64,000 nucleotides of DNA from Bacteroides congonensis (GTDB taxonomy: Bacteria > Bacteroidota > Bacteroidia > Bacteroidales > Bacteroidaceae): contig NZ_FQXY01000010.1 of NCBI RefSeq assembly GCF_900130125.1, positions 1,054,001 to 1,118,000 on the forward strand, given 5' to 3'. Below are positions 26,447 to 35,145 of this stretch, piece by piece. The position numbers and the translations under genes are program-made. Below the pieces are notes generated by a model. It saw nothing but the letters and a program-made list of their open reading frames with translations, searched no databases and was not told where the DNA came from. Within the stretch, counting starts at the first letter, position 1. Each line of letters starts with the position of its first letter.

Positions 26447-29400
26447 TTAGAATTTTACGTTAACGTTGAAACCATAACTTCTTCTGGATGGCAGCGAGCC
26501 GTATTCCAGTCCCATGCCCGAACCGTTGTTGTAGTTGGAATCAGGGTCGATATTCGGCACGTTCTTGTAGATGATGAACGGGTTGCGCGCCACGAACGAT
26601 ACGGATACGGCATCGAATACTTTACTTACCCACCTTTTGGGTAAACGGTAAGCCAGTGTGATTTCGCGTACCTTTACGTAAGAGTTGTCGTAGATGAACG
26701 GAACCGGAGTCTGGTCGGCTATGTGTTTCCAATATACTTCGGGGTCTACGAATTTCTTGTTTTCCACAAAACTTCCGTCCGGCATCTCTACGACTCCGTC
26801 TACGAGATAACCGCCCGTCGCTTCCCATTTGGCTTCCGTCACTCCGGCTTGCAGACGTTTTTCTTCCGATTCGTACCAGCCGTCACGTCCCGCGAGGGTT
26901 GCCTTGTCCTTTCCGGTCATGTAGGAAGAGCGGGAAGACATGGAGTAAACGTCTGCTCCTACCTTGATGTCGAAGATGGCGGACAGGGAGATGTCACGGT
27001 AAGTCAGGTTGGTGGTGATACCGCCTGTCCATTCCCATGTGGCGTTACCCAGTACCCGCAGGTCTTCCGTCACTTTCGGGAGTCCCGTGGTGGCGTCTAC
27101 GATAATTTGTCCGGCATCGTTTCTCAAGAAGTCTTTTCCGAGGATAGAACCGTAGTTCTGGCCTTCTACGGCAGCTACTTTCACGTTAATCCAGCGTGCC
27201 GATTCCAATTCAAATTCCTTAATGCCTGAAGCCAGTCTTTTTACCTTATTGCTGTTCTTTGAGAAGTTGATGTTCAAGTCCCACGAGAAATCCTTGGTCT
27301 GTATGGGGCGTGTGTTCAATGCGATTTCTATACCCTTGTTTTCTATTTCTCCGGCATTAATCAGCATGGAGTTGTAACCGGAAGTTCCGGTAGTGTTCAG
27401 ACGCATGATTTGGTTGCTGCTCTTTTGGGTATAGTAGGTGAAGTCCAGTCCGATACGGTTTTTCAGGAATTTCAGTTCCAGTCCCACTTCGGCGGAGTTG
27501 GTCTTGGTCGGTCTGAGGTCTTTGTTCGGGATGGTGGTATTGGCAATCTGTGACAATGCATAGCCCGCATAGTTCTTGGGAGACAGTTCGTAGGACAATC
27601 CCAGTTGGTAAGGGTCGGTGTCGCTACCTACCTGTGCCCATGAAACTCTGACCTTACCGTAAGGAAGTATCGTCGGATTGATTTTGAAGAATTCGGAGAA
27701 CAGGAAACTTCCTGATACCGACGGGTACAGATAGGTGTTGTTTCCCGAAGGCAAGGTAGACGAATGGTCGCCGCGCAGCGTTGCGTCAAGGTAGACGAAG
27801 TTACCGTAGGCGAGGTTGACAGAACCGTAGAGCGAGTTAATCTGTTTGCGATAGGTTCCTTCGGTGATTTCCTTGCTTGTGAAACTTTGCAGGGCGATTA
27901 CGTCACGCATCACCATCTCTTTGGCAGTCACAATCTGGGTTTTGTTGTCTACTTTATAGATGTTTCCGCCGATGGTTACTCCGTAGTCGAACTTCTTGTA
28001 GCTGTTGTTGTAGATAGCCAGTGCTTCTACGTTGTACATCCGGTTCTTGAAGTCGCTGATTTGCAACTGTCCCTGTTCAAATCCCGGTGAGGACGGGGCG
28101 GCATAGTCCTCGAAGTTCATGAAGTTGATGTCCGCGCCGCCGGTCACCTGAATCTTGAAGTGCTCGTTGACATTGTAGCGTACCAGTGCCGAACCCATGA
28201 ATTTGTCCTTTCCCGATTCGTTCGTCATTTCGTTGAGCACCCAGTAAGGGTTAAGGTTCCATACGTCGCGTCCGTTCCAGTCGTAGTAGTTGCCGTCGGC
28301 GTCCTTGTAGTTGTCGCGCAGCCATTTCTGGTCGTAGGTTGTTGCCAGCGACATCAGGTTCTTCGCAGGATTGGCGCGGTGGTCGGACAGGGCGGGGCGG
28401 TTCTTTACGTCCTCGCGGGTGTAGGTCACTTTGAAATCAAGGTCTACCTTTTTGTTTATCGTGGTGTTGGCACGCAGGTTCAGAGTGTTGCGGCTCATCT
28501 TTGTATTGGGAAGAATGTCCTTGTTACGCATATCCGTGTAAGTGGCGCGGATACCCGTATCGTCTTTCACCGTGCTGACAACGATTGTATTCGTCGTAGT
28601 CATACCGGTTCTGAAGAAACCGTCGATATTATTGGGAATGACTACATACGGGCGGGTCACTCCGTCGAAATAAGTCAGATTCAGTCCCGGGTCTATTTTA
28701 GGCCCCCAGTTCTTGTTGGACGAATATTGGTCGTCCGTACCGTTGATGCGTCCGCCGGTTCCCTGGCCATATACATACTGTACATCGTCCCATTTCGTCA
28801 ACTGCTTCTCGAAAGTGGTAGTGCTGTTCAGCTCTACCGCGAATTTCTTCTTGGTATTTGCTTTCTTCGTAGTGATAAGAATCACACCGTGAGATGCGCG
28901 GCTACCATACAGTGCCGAGGCTGCCGGCCCTTTCAACACGGACATGCTTTCAATATCGTCCGGATTGATGCTTGAAATACCGTCTCCCAAGTCATAACCG
29001 CCATAAGTGCCTGCACTTCCGTAATTGGAATTATCCAAAGGCACTCCGTCCACTACATAAAGCGGCTGATTGTTTCCCGTCATTTCCGTGCTACCGCGAA
29101 CGATGACGCGGGACGAACCGGAAGGCCCGCCGGCAGTCTGGCTGATAACCAGTCCCGGAATCTTACCTGCCAGTGAGTTGATGACATTCGTCTCCTTGGC
29201 TTTTTCCAGTTCTTCGCCTTTCACTTCACCGATGGAGTAACCGAGCGCTTTCCTTTCGCGCTTGATACCCAATGCGGTAACCACTACTTCGTCGATGATT
29301 TTGCTATCTTCTTTCAAGACGATTTTAAGGTTGGATTGTCCTTTTACCTGTACTTCCTCGGAGCGGTAACCTACATAACTTACTATTAATGTAGCGCTTT

Positions 29401-29626
29401 TGGAAGCATCAATACTGAACTGACCGTTGAAATCGGTGATGACTCCCTGCGTAGTACCTTTGACGGCAATACTGGCTCCTATCAGAGGTTCGCCTTGCTC
29501 ATCCGTAACTGTACCTTTCACTTTGGAAGTCTGCTGTACAACTTGGTGGGTTACTTCGTCTTCCGCGTATCCATATATAGGTATGAATAGCAACAGACAG
29601 AGAATTAGGGTTAACTGCTTTTTCAT
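26447..29626 (-). CDS. SusC-family TonB-dependent transporter (no STN domain)
   Basis: A 1059-residue outer-membrane transporter. I start it at the ATG at 29626 (MKKQLTLILCLLLFIPIYGYA), which gives a clean signal peptide. A longer in-frame start at 29743 exists but would run through the promoter -7 box. Parts: carboxypeptidase-regulatory-like domain (KGTVTDEQGEPLIGASIAVKG), TonB-box region (DEVVVTALGIKRERKALGYS), plug (SRVIVRGSTEM, SMSVLKGPAASALYGSRASH) and barrel. The lack of an STN domain agrees with control by the HTCS encoded upstream rather than by sigma/anti-sigma signalling. Confidence 0.95.
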   Translation of the reverse strand: MKKQLTLILCLLLFIPIYGYAEDEVTHQVVQQTSKVKGTVTDEQGEPLIGASIAVKGTTQGVITDFNGQFSIDASKSATLIVSYVGYRSEEVQVKGQSNLKIVLKEDSKIIDEVVVTALGIKRERKALGYSIGEVKGEELEKAKETNVINSLAGKIPGLVISQTAGGPSGSSRVIVRGSTEMTGNNQPLYVVDGVPLDNSNYGSAGTYGGYDLGDGISSINPDDIESMSVLKGPAASALYGSRASHGVILITTKKANTKKKFAVELNSTTTFEKQLTKWDDVQYVYGQGTGGRINGTDDQYSSNKNWGPKIDPGLNLTYFDGVTRPYVVIPNNIDGFFRTGMTTTNTIVVSTVKDDTGIRATYTDMRNKDILPNTKMSRNTLNLRANTTINKKVDLDFKVTYTREDVKNRPALSDHRANPAKNLMSLATTYDQKWLRDNYKDADGNYYDWNGRDVWNLNPYWVLNEMTNESGKDKFMGSALVRYNVNEHFKIQVTGGADINFMNFEDYAAPSSPGFEQGQLQISDFKNRMYNVEALAIYNNSYKKFDYGVTIGGNIYKVDNKTQIVTAKEMVMRDVIALQSFTSKEITEGTYRKQINSLYGSVNLAYGNFVYLDATLRGDHSSTLPSGNNTYLYPSVSGSFLFSEFFKINPTILPYGKVRVSWAQVGSDTDPYQLGLSYELSPKNYAGYALSQIANTTIPNKDLRPTKTNSAEVGLELKFLKNRIGLDFTYYTQKSSNQIMRLNTTGTSGYNSMLINAGEIENKGIEIALNTRPIQTKDFSWDLNINFSKNSNKVKRLASGIKEFELESARWINVKVAAVEGQNYGSILGKDFLRNDAGQIIVDATTGLPKVTEDLRVLGNATWEWTGGITTNLTYRDISLSAIFDIKVGADVYSMSSRSSYMTGKDKATLAGRDGWYESEEKRLQAGVTEAKWEATGGYLVDGVVEMPDGSFVENKKFVDPEVYWKHIADQTPVPFIYDNSYVKVREITLAYRLPKRWVSKVFDAVSVSFVARNPFIIYKNVPNIDPDSNYNNGSGMGLEYGSLPSRRSYGFNVNVKF

Positions 29627-29660
29627 CTTAATTATGATATTAGATTGTTGATTTACGTCG

Positions 29661-29668
29661 CAAATATA
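29661..29668 (-). promoter_or_regulatory. susC promoter, -7 box (minus strand)
   Basis: CAAATATA on the plus strand reads TATATTTG on the minus strand, an exact TAnnTTTG box 35 bp upstream of the chosen susC ATG. No TTTG-like -33 box is present at 19-21 bp, as expected for a promoter that needs an activator. Confidence 0.7.
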
Positions 29669-29690
29669 GGACGTAACCCCCTCTAGCCAG

Positions 29691-29732
29691 GTTTGAAAGC
29701 TATCGGAATAGGTTGAAAAACTATCGGAATTG
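29691..29732. promoter_or_regulatory. Two 21-bp direct repeats upstream of susC, candidate HTCS site
   Basis: CTATCGGAAT occurs at 29700-29709 and 29721-29730, exactly 21 bp apart (two helical turns), each preceded by a similar GTT..(A)AA stretch. They lie about 45-75 bp upstream of the predicted start of transcription. AraC-type DNA-binding domains such as that of the HTCS typically bind direct repeats with this phasing just upstream of the promoter. Confidence 0.6.
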
Positions 29733-30030
29733 CGTTTTCCCACCCTTTTTGTGCTGCAAGTATAGTGAAAATGGTGGAATAAACAGCGGAAACCGGGAGA
29801 ATGTGATATGTTATTTCAGGTGTTAAGGCAGTAATTCTATTTAGATTTATACCCTTTCGAGGATAATGGCTTTCTTGAAAGTGCAGATTATACCCTATCG
29901 GTAGCATTAGAGGTACTTGTTTGGGGTATCTTTTATGTTTGTTGTATTCTAATGTGGGTTCTCTGGCTATGATGTATAGGGAAACTTAAGCTATGAAGTA
30001 GGAATGAATCTGTTATCTCCCCGTTGTTCA

Positions 30031-30166
30031 TACGTTAAGTCACCGATATCATTCATTTGTCACGGCCGTGGTTACTTCTTACCACGGCCGTGACGAGAAC
30101 TCTTCATGGCTGTGACGAATAGTTACCACGGCCGTGGTAAACTAACTATATCGGTGACTTAATGTA
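30031..30166. repeat. Nested inverted repeats with CACGGCCGTG palindromes
   Basis: Outer arms TTAAGTCACCGATAT (30035-30049) and ATATCGGTGACTTAA (30148-30162) are perfect over 15 bp and extend to 19 bp with one mismatch. Inside are a stem with 14-bp arms GTCACGGCCGTGGT (30059-30072) and ACCACGGCCGTGAC (30081-30094), an 18-bp perfect palindrome TTACCACGGCCGTGGTAA (30123-30140), and a degenerate copy near 30105-30115. The whole 136-bp unit could fold as one branched structure. It looks like a miniature repeat element or a multi-site regulatory or terminator structure. Confidence 0.8.
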
Positions 30167-30438
30167 AGAATAAAGGCGGGATAATGGAAGTATAGCGGTA
30201 GTATATCCTATGTTTCGTAGGGACTTTGGGTGATACAACCCTTAGGGTAACTTTTACTATCAGGGTGCTAATATGACTTGCTCTCATAGTTGAAGTTACG
30301 ATGAATAAGGGATTTGAGGAGATTTATGAGGGTATGAGGGTAAAATCGTGCAAACTTTTTTTGGGGAGTGTATATCCTAAGTTATTGGATTATATTGAAA
30401 CAAGATGAGCTAAACTCGCATGAAAAATGAATTGTGTG

Positions 30439-33400
30439 TTAGAGGAACTTGCTTGGAGAAACCCCATAATGCTTCTTGAATGCCGTACTGAAATACTTTG
30501 CATCAGTGAAGCCTACCAAGAGGGCGACTTCTTGTACCGGAATCTGCTGTTTCAATAGGTTGGCAGCTTCCGTCATACGCAGCAGCTTGATAAACTCGGT
30601 GGGCGCTTGTCCTGTCAGGGCTTTCAGCTTTTCGTAGAACAGGGTGCGGCTGAGTGCTACTTCGCGGCAGAGTTGGTTGATGGTGAAGTCCGGGTTTGCC
30701 AGGTTCTCCGTGACGAGTCTGGTGCAGCGTTCGAGAAATTCCTTGTCCATGGGGGACAAGAGACTGGCGGCACATTCTGCGTTTTCTTTTTCTTCGTTTG
30801 GAGTAGCGGCAGCAGGAACAGGACTGAGCGAATGAGAGAGGAAATACTCCCGCATAATTTTGCGGTTCTGCAATACTCCTTTGATTTTAGTCTTTAGGAT
30901 TTCCGTGTCGAAAGGTTTCGTCAGGTAGTCGTCCGCACCGCTTTCCAGTCCTTCGAGGATGGCATCTTTCTCTGTCTTGGCCGTCAGCAGGATGACGGGG
31001 ATATGCGAGGTGGCGAAGTCCGATTTTATACGGCGGCAGAGTTCGTCCCCCTGAATGCCCGGCATCATGACGTCGGAGATTATCAGTTCCACGGATTTAT
31101 CTTTTAAGTATTCGAGAGCCGATTCGCCGTCGGGCTTGTCAATGACGGAATAGATAGGCGCGAATGTCTTTTTGAGGTAGAAGCGGAGTTCGTCGTTATC
31201 CTCTACTATCATAATCCGTTCCTTGGATTTATCCGTTTGCAGGTTGTTGTTAGTGTCGGTGTCGGACAAGTCAGGAAAGTCGGATAATAAGTCGGACGGT
31301 TCGATGACTTCCGTAACCGGTTCTGCTGTGGGAAGGATGGAAGTGTCTATCCGGGCAGGGACAATGTATCTTGCCAAATGCCGGTTCCCCTTGCGGAAAG
31401 TGAGCAGGAAGGTGGAACCTTCTCCCTCGTTACTGCTGAAAGAGATGTGTCCTTTGTGCAGTTTCATAAGACGGCGGGTAAGGAGCAGACCGATACCGCT
31501 ACCCGTTTCTTTGGAGTTGACAGCATTTTCGGCACGGTAGAAGTTGGAGAAGATATAACGCTGCGCTTTGCGCGGGATACCTATACCGTTGTCTTTCACT
31601 GCGATGGTTATCTTCTTGTCGTTCTGTTCTACCTTGATGGTGATTTCTCCATCAGCGGAAGTATATTTCACTGCGTTCGAGAAAAGATTGTCGAAGATTT
31701 TATCCGCTTTATCCTTATCCATCCAAAGGGAGATAGGAGAATCGGGCAGAAGCAGTTGCATATGGATTTGCTTGCTTTCGCAGAGTGTCTGAAAGTTGAG
31801 AACCTTTTCCTGTAAGTACGATTTCAGGTCGTATTCGGCTACTTGCAGGGTGAGGTGGGTGGTGTCTATCTTTTGGAAGTCGAGTAGCTGCGTTATCAGG
31901 TTGTACAGCTTCTCTGTGTTCTTGCGGGCGATTTGCAGGTATCTTTTTCCTTCTTTGGAGAGCCCTTCTTCTTTGCTCAGGTCGCCGAGGGGAGCCATGA
32001 TAAGCGTCACCGGGGTGCGGATATCGTGGGCGGTGTTGATAAAGAACTGTATCTTTTCGGAGAAGTGCTTCTTTTCCATTTTGTTGGCGAAGAAACGCCA
32101 TACGAAATAGGTGATTCCCGCCAGCAGGATGATGTATATCAGCCAGGCGGATGCAGTGTTCCAGTAGGGCTGCGCTATGTGTATGCGGATGGTTTGCTCG
32201 TCCAGTTGCTGACCGCCGTTCTTGCTCATGCTTTTCACGTGGAAAGTATAGTCGCCGGGGGGAATGTTGGTGTATCGGATACCAAGTTCCTTGGTTGGGG
32301 CACTCCAGTTCTGTTCGAAGCCTTTCAGTTGGTAACTGTATTGAATGTCCTGCTGATACTGGTAGGAGACGGAGATAAAGGAAATGAGAAATGAGTTCTC
32401 GTTGTATTTCAGTCGGATTGTCTTTCCTTCGTTCAGCATGCGGTTGAATTGTATCTTCTTCTCTTCGGTCTTTTCGCGTGATTTCTGCGGCACTTCGAAA
32501 GAGGTGAAGTGTAAGGGGGCTTCGTAGAGAGGACGGGTGAAGTTCTCCGGATTGAAGCGTATGGCGCCGTTGGTGCTTCCGTAGACGAAGTCACCGTTTC
32601 TCAGGCGGGTGTAGGACATGAAGTTGAATTCGTTTGCCAGTCCGTCGAGGAAGCCGATGTTGGTGATTTCAGGTGTGGGGGAAGGGGTGATGTAAGCCAG
32701 TCCCTTGTCGGTGCTGAGCCATAGATGTCCTTTGTTGTCGGGCAGGATGCTGTAGACGTAGTTGGAAGGCAGTCCGTCTGCGGTGGAGTAGGTGACGGCT
32801 TTTCCGGTTTTCAGGTCAAGCAGATTGATACCGCCGCCGTCTGTACCGAACCATACTTTGTCGGGGGCGGGGAAGTACATGGAATAGATGAAGCTGTTGC
32901 TGCGGGTGTCGGCGTTGGAAGGCGAGGTGAAGTATTGGCGGAAGTTCCCCGTCTGCTTGTCCAATAGATAAAGGCCGTTGGCTGTGGCCAGTGCCAGGGT
33001 GTCTTTGTTGACTTGGGTTATCGAGTTTATGAGCGTGATGTCGTATGATGTGAATTCTTCTGCCTTTCCCGCTTGGGATGGAGTGTATCTGACAAGATTA
33101 CCGTACATGCCGCCCAGCCACAGGTCTTTGTTGTTTTCATCTTTCAGGATGGAGTAGATATAGTTGGTGGTCAGCGTGCCCGATTGGTCGGTGGTGAGGT
33201 GGCGGCGGATACCTGTGTGTTTGTTGAGGCAATACACGCCTGTGCCGTAACCGCCTGTCCATACGTTGCCGTCTCCGTCGTTGCAGAGTGTGAGGAATAC
33301 GTTTTCTTTCAGGAAGTGTTTCCAGTTGCCGGACTTTGTCAGGTGTACGCTGATACCCTGATTGGTGGCGTACCACAGGTCACCTTCGTTGTCTTCGAGA

Positions 33401-34488
33401 ATTGCGTTGACGTGGTTGTTCGTCAGTGATTGCGGGTTTTTGTATTCGTGCCGGGTGAGTTCGAAGAAATATCTTTTCGGGTTGGCACAAGCGACACCGC
33501 CTGTGTAGCTTCCAATCCATAGGTTGGAAGAGCTGTCTTTGCAGAGGGCATAGATGCCGTTGCCTTTCAGTTCGCCTTCTTCTTCCTGATTGGCGTTGAG
33601 GAAAGACCATGAGGCTTTTGCGTCGCGGGTGACTGCGCAGACACCTGCTCCGTCTATCCCTAGTAGTAGCGTTTGTTCGTCGTAAATAATGACGGAACGG
33701 TAAGGAAGGTGCGGCAACTGGTTCAGTGCTTCATTGGACAGGTAGTTTTCCGTGCGGGTATCCCGCACTTTTATTCCGGAATTGAACGTCCCTATCCACA
33801 GAAGAGATGTTGCAGAGTCGTAGAATACGGACTGGACGTAGAAATCGGGCAATGTGGAAGTGATTTCTCCGTTCTGCGGGTTGCGTTCGTAAAGTCCTTC
33901 GGTGGTGGCGATGTATAGGACTTCGTTTGCCGGGGAGAAGTGTATGGAATTGATGCATTTCCCTTTTAATATGTTCTCTATATTGCCGCTGGAATGGGCG
34001 TAGCAGAACAGGCCGTTTTTCAGTCCGAACCAGAAACGGTCGGACGAATCTATGAAGAGGTCATTCAATAGGATTCCGCTTTCAGTCAGTTCGGCTACAT
34101 CAATCTCGAGTGTAAAAGCATCGGATATGGGGTCGTATTTGAATACTTTGCCGGCGCTTGTGTATGCCCAAAGTGTTTCGTGCAGGTCTTTGGTCAGGTA
34201 AATCATGCGACCGGCTCCGTCCACGATGATGTCTTCTCCGAAGAGGTTGTAGTTCTTCACGGTTCTTCCGTTGAAGCAGTCTACGCCTGAACGGGTGGAA
34301 ATCCATATGAAGCCTTTCTTGTCTTCGAGGATGGAAAAGACGCGCTGGTTGCTGAGTCCTTCCTTGGTTGTGAGGTACTGATAGGTAAAAGAATGACTGT
34401 TTACCTGCTTTTCTGATTGCGAGGGAATGGGAAAAACAGGTAACAGAAGGGTGATAGTAAGTAAGCAGAAAATCAGAAACCGTTTCAT
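30439..34488 (-). CDS. Hybrid two-component system sensor/regulator (HTCS)
   Basis: A 1349-residue single-polypeptide sensor. Order: signal peptide (1-25); periplasmic beta-propeller of Reg_prop repeats (GLSNQRVFSILEDKKGFIWI, NNHVNAILEDNEGDLWYAT, SNYVYSILPDNKGHLWLST) to about residue 620; Y_Y_Y domain about 690-765; transmembrane helix about 783-803; HisKA with the phospho-His in TAHDIRTP near 822; ATPase with DNGIGIP and GSGIGLLL; receiver domain about 1092-1205 with the phospho-Asp in IISDVMMPG; AraC-type HTH at the end. It binds an oligosaccharide in the periplasm and activates its PUL, here most likely the adjacent susC operon. Its start overlaps the upstream gene by 4 bp. Confidence 0.96.
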   Translation of the reverse strand: MKRFLIFCLLTITLLLPVFPIPSQSEKQVNSHSFTYQYLTTKEGLSNQRVFSILEDKKGFIWISTRSGVDCFNGRTVKNYNLFGEDIIVDGAGRMIYLTKDLHETLWAYTSAGKVFKYDPISDAFTLEIDVAELTESGILLNDLFIDSSDRFWFGLKNGLFCYAHSSGNIENILKGKCINSIHFSPANEVLYIATTEGLYERNPQNGEITSTLPDFYVQSVFYDSATSLLWIGTFNSGIKVRDTRTENYLSNEALNQLPHLPYRSVIIYDEQTLLLGIDGAGVCAVTRDAKASWSFLNANQEEEGELKGNGIYALCKDSSSNLWIGSYTGGVACANPKRYFFELTRHEYKNPQSLTNNHVNAILEDNEGDLWYATNQGISVHLTKSGNWKHFLKENVFLTLCNDGDGNVWTGGYGTGVYCLNKHTGIRRHLTTDQSGTLTTNYIYSILKDENNKDLWLGGMYGNLVRYTPSQAGKAEEFTSYDITLINSITQVNKDTLALATANGLYLLDKQTGNFRQYFTSPSNADTRSNSFIYSMYFPAPDKVWFGTDGGGINLLDLKTGKAVTYSTADGLPSNYVYSILPDNKGHLWLSTDKGLAYITPSPTPEITNIGFLDGLANEFNFMSYTRLRNGDFVYGSTNGAIRFNPENFTRPLYEAPLHFTSFEVPQKSREKTEEKKIQFNRMLNEGKTIRLKYNENSFLISFISVSYQYQQDIQYSYQLKGFEQNWSAPTKELGIRYTNIPPGDYTFHVKSMSKNGGQQLDEQTIRIHIAQPYWNTASAWLIYIILLAGITYFVWRFFANKMEKKHFSEKIQFFINTAHDIRTPVTLIMAPLGDLSKEEGLSKEGKRYLQIARKNTEKLYNLITQLLDFQKIDTTHLTLQVAEYDLKSYLQEKVLNFQTLCESKQIHMQLLLPDSPISLWMDKDKADKIFDNLFSNAVKYTSADGEITIKVEQNDKKITIAVKDNGIGIPRKAQRYIFSNFYRAENAVNSKETGSGIGLLLTRRLMKLHKGHISFSSNEGEGSTFLLTFRKGNRHLARYIVPARIDTSILPTAEPVTEVIEPSDLLSDFPDLSDTDTNNNLQTDKSKERIMIVEDNDELRFYLKKTFAPIYSVIDKPDGESALEYLKDKSVELIISDVMMPGIQGDELCRRIKSDFATSHIPVILLTAKTEKDAILEGLESGADDYLTKPFDTEILKTKIKGVLQNRKIMREYFLSHSLSPVPAAATPNEEKENAECAASLLSPMDKEFLERCTRLVTENLANPDFTINQLCREVALSRTLFYEKLKALTGQAPTEFIKLLRMTEAANLLKQQIPVQEVALLVGFTDAKYFSTAFKKHYGVSPSKFL

Positions 34489-34964
34489 GGCTTCTCATCG
34501 GCACGAAGGCCGAATACTTTTCCTGTCATTTGCTCTACCGCTACTTTCCACACTTTGACGTTGCGCACGGCGGGGTCGGAATAAGTGAATTCGTTGTCTG
34601 TATAGTGGCGCATGATGATGTCCAGTGCACTACGTTTTTCGTCCATGTCTTCTATAAATTCTACTTTCCCGCGGCACATGACGCTTTCGGAACGCATGCT
34701 GTAACTGCAAGCTACTTTCTCATGCTGGTAGACGAGTTTGTGTCCGAGGCTGAAGGTGATGCAGACATGGTTGTTGCGTTCCAACATCTCTATTTTACCG
34801 CCTTCGGGGCCGGAGTGAAGGTAGATGACGCCGTTTTCATAACCGAAGTTCATGGGAACTACGTATGGATTACCTTCAAGGTCTATAATACCTACAAAAC
34901 AGGCATCGCAGTGAAGGATAATGGATTCGATTCGTTGTTTGTCTTCGATAATAAGGGTTTTCAT
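34485..34964 (-). CDS. Pyridoxamine-5'-phosphate-oxidase-like flavin-binding protein
   Basis: A 159-residue protein of the PNPOx-like split-barrel FMN family. Typical features are CFVGIIDLEGNPYVVPMNFGYE at the N-terminus, GVIYLHSGPEGGKIEML and a C-terminal VWKVAVEQMTGK. I choose the ATG at 34964 (MKTLIIEDKQRIE) since family members usually start there; an in-frame ATG at 35012 would add 16 residues. The family includes FMN- or heme-binding reductases and nitroimidazole-resistance proteins, so the substrate is open. The stop codon overlaps the HTCS start by 4 bp, implying translational coupling, an unusual partnership for a sugar sensor. Confidence 0.85.
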   Translation of the reverse strand: MKTLIIEDKQRIESIILHCDACFVGIIDLEGNPYVVPMNFGYENGVIYLHSGPEGGKIEMLERNNHVCITFSLGHKLVYQHEKVACSYSMRSESVMCRGKVEFIEDMDEKRSALDIIMRHYTDNEFTYSDPAVRNVKVWKVAVEQMTGKVFGLRADEKP

Positions 34965-35023
34965 AGATTCTGAGTTATCTTGATAATTAGGATAGAACGT
35001 AGCCTCTGTCATTCAAGTGTAGT

Positions 35024-35065
35024 GAAGAATCTGCTCTTGATGTTTATATGAAGAGCGGATTCTTC
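35024..35065. terminator. Hairpin between RNase R and PNPOx-like genes
   Basis: Arms GAAGAATCTGCTCTT (35024-35038) and AAGAGCGGATTCTTC (35051-35065) pair over 15 positions with a single mismatch and a 12-nt loop. No T run follows on the minus strand, so it is either an atypical terminator for rnr or a leader structure of the PNPOx/HTCS mRNA. Confidence 0.5.
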
Positions 35066-35121
35066 CTTCCTCTGTGGCTGTCTGACTATACTTTGAACTA
35101 AAAATCAAAGCATGTTTTGAG

Positions 35122-35129
35122 CAAAGCTA
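35122..35129 (-). promoter_or_regulatory. Candidate -7 box for the PNPOx/HTCS transcript
   Basis: CAAAGCTA reads TAGCTTTG on the minus strand, an exact TAnnTTTG match, 158 bp upstream of the chosen PNPOx start. No -33 box is evident. If used, the transcript would include the 35024-35065 hairpin in its leader. Confidence 0.45.
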
Positions 35130-35145
35130 ATGACAGCGACTTTCG

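Larger units (their letters stand above)
29627..30438. other. 0.8-kb regulatory intergenic region between susC and HTCS genes
   Basis: I see no convincing gene in these 812 bases. They contain the susC promoter, a pair of 21-bp-spaced direct repeats next to it, two further TTATACCCT(T/A)TCG copies (29847-29859 and 29888-29900, 41 bp apart) and, centrally, a cluster of palindromes (30031-30166). The rest is AT-rich with no clear structure. The gap is much longer than other gaps in this window. Confidence 0.6.

Noticed and set aside
29627..29743. N-terminal extension of the second SusC (39 extra residues)
   Set aside because: The extension precedes a clean signal peptide at MKKQLTLIL and would run through the predicted promoter -7 box, so the later start is preferred.
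29683..29907. 74-codon minus-strand frame in the susC/HTCS gap
   Set aside because: No ribosome-site or family support, and it covers the direct repeats of the susC control region.
30031..30166. CRISPR array or classical invertible promoter for the palindrome cluster
   Set aside because: There are no regular spacers, and the outer repeats are not a recombination site type I recognise; no outward -7 box is evident inside. Kept only as an unexplained repeat element.
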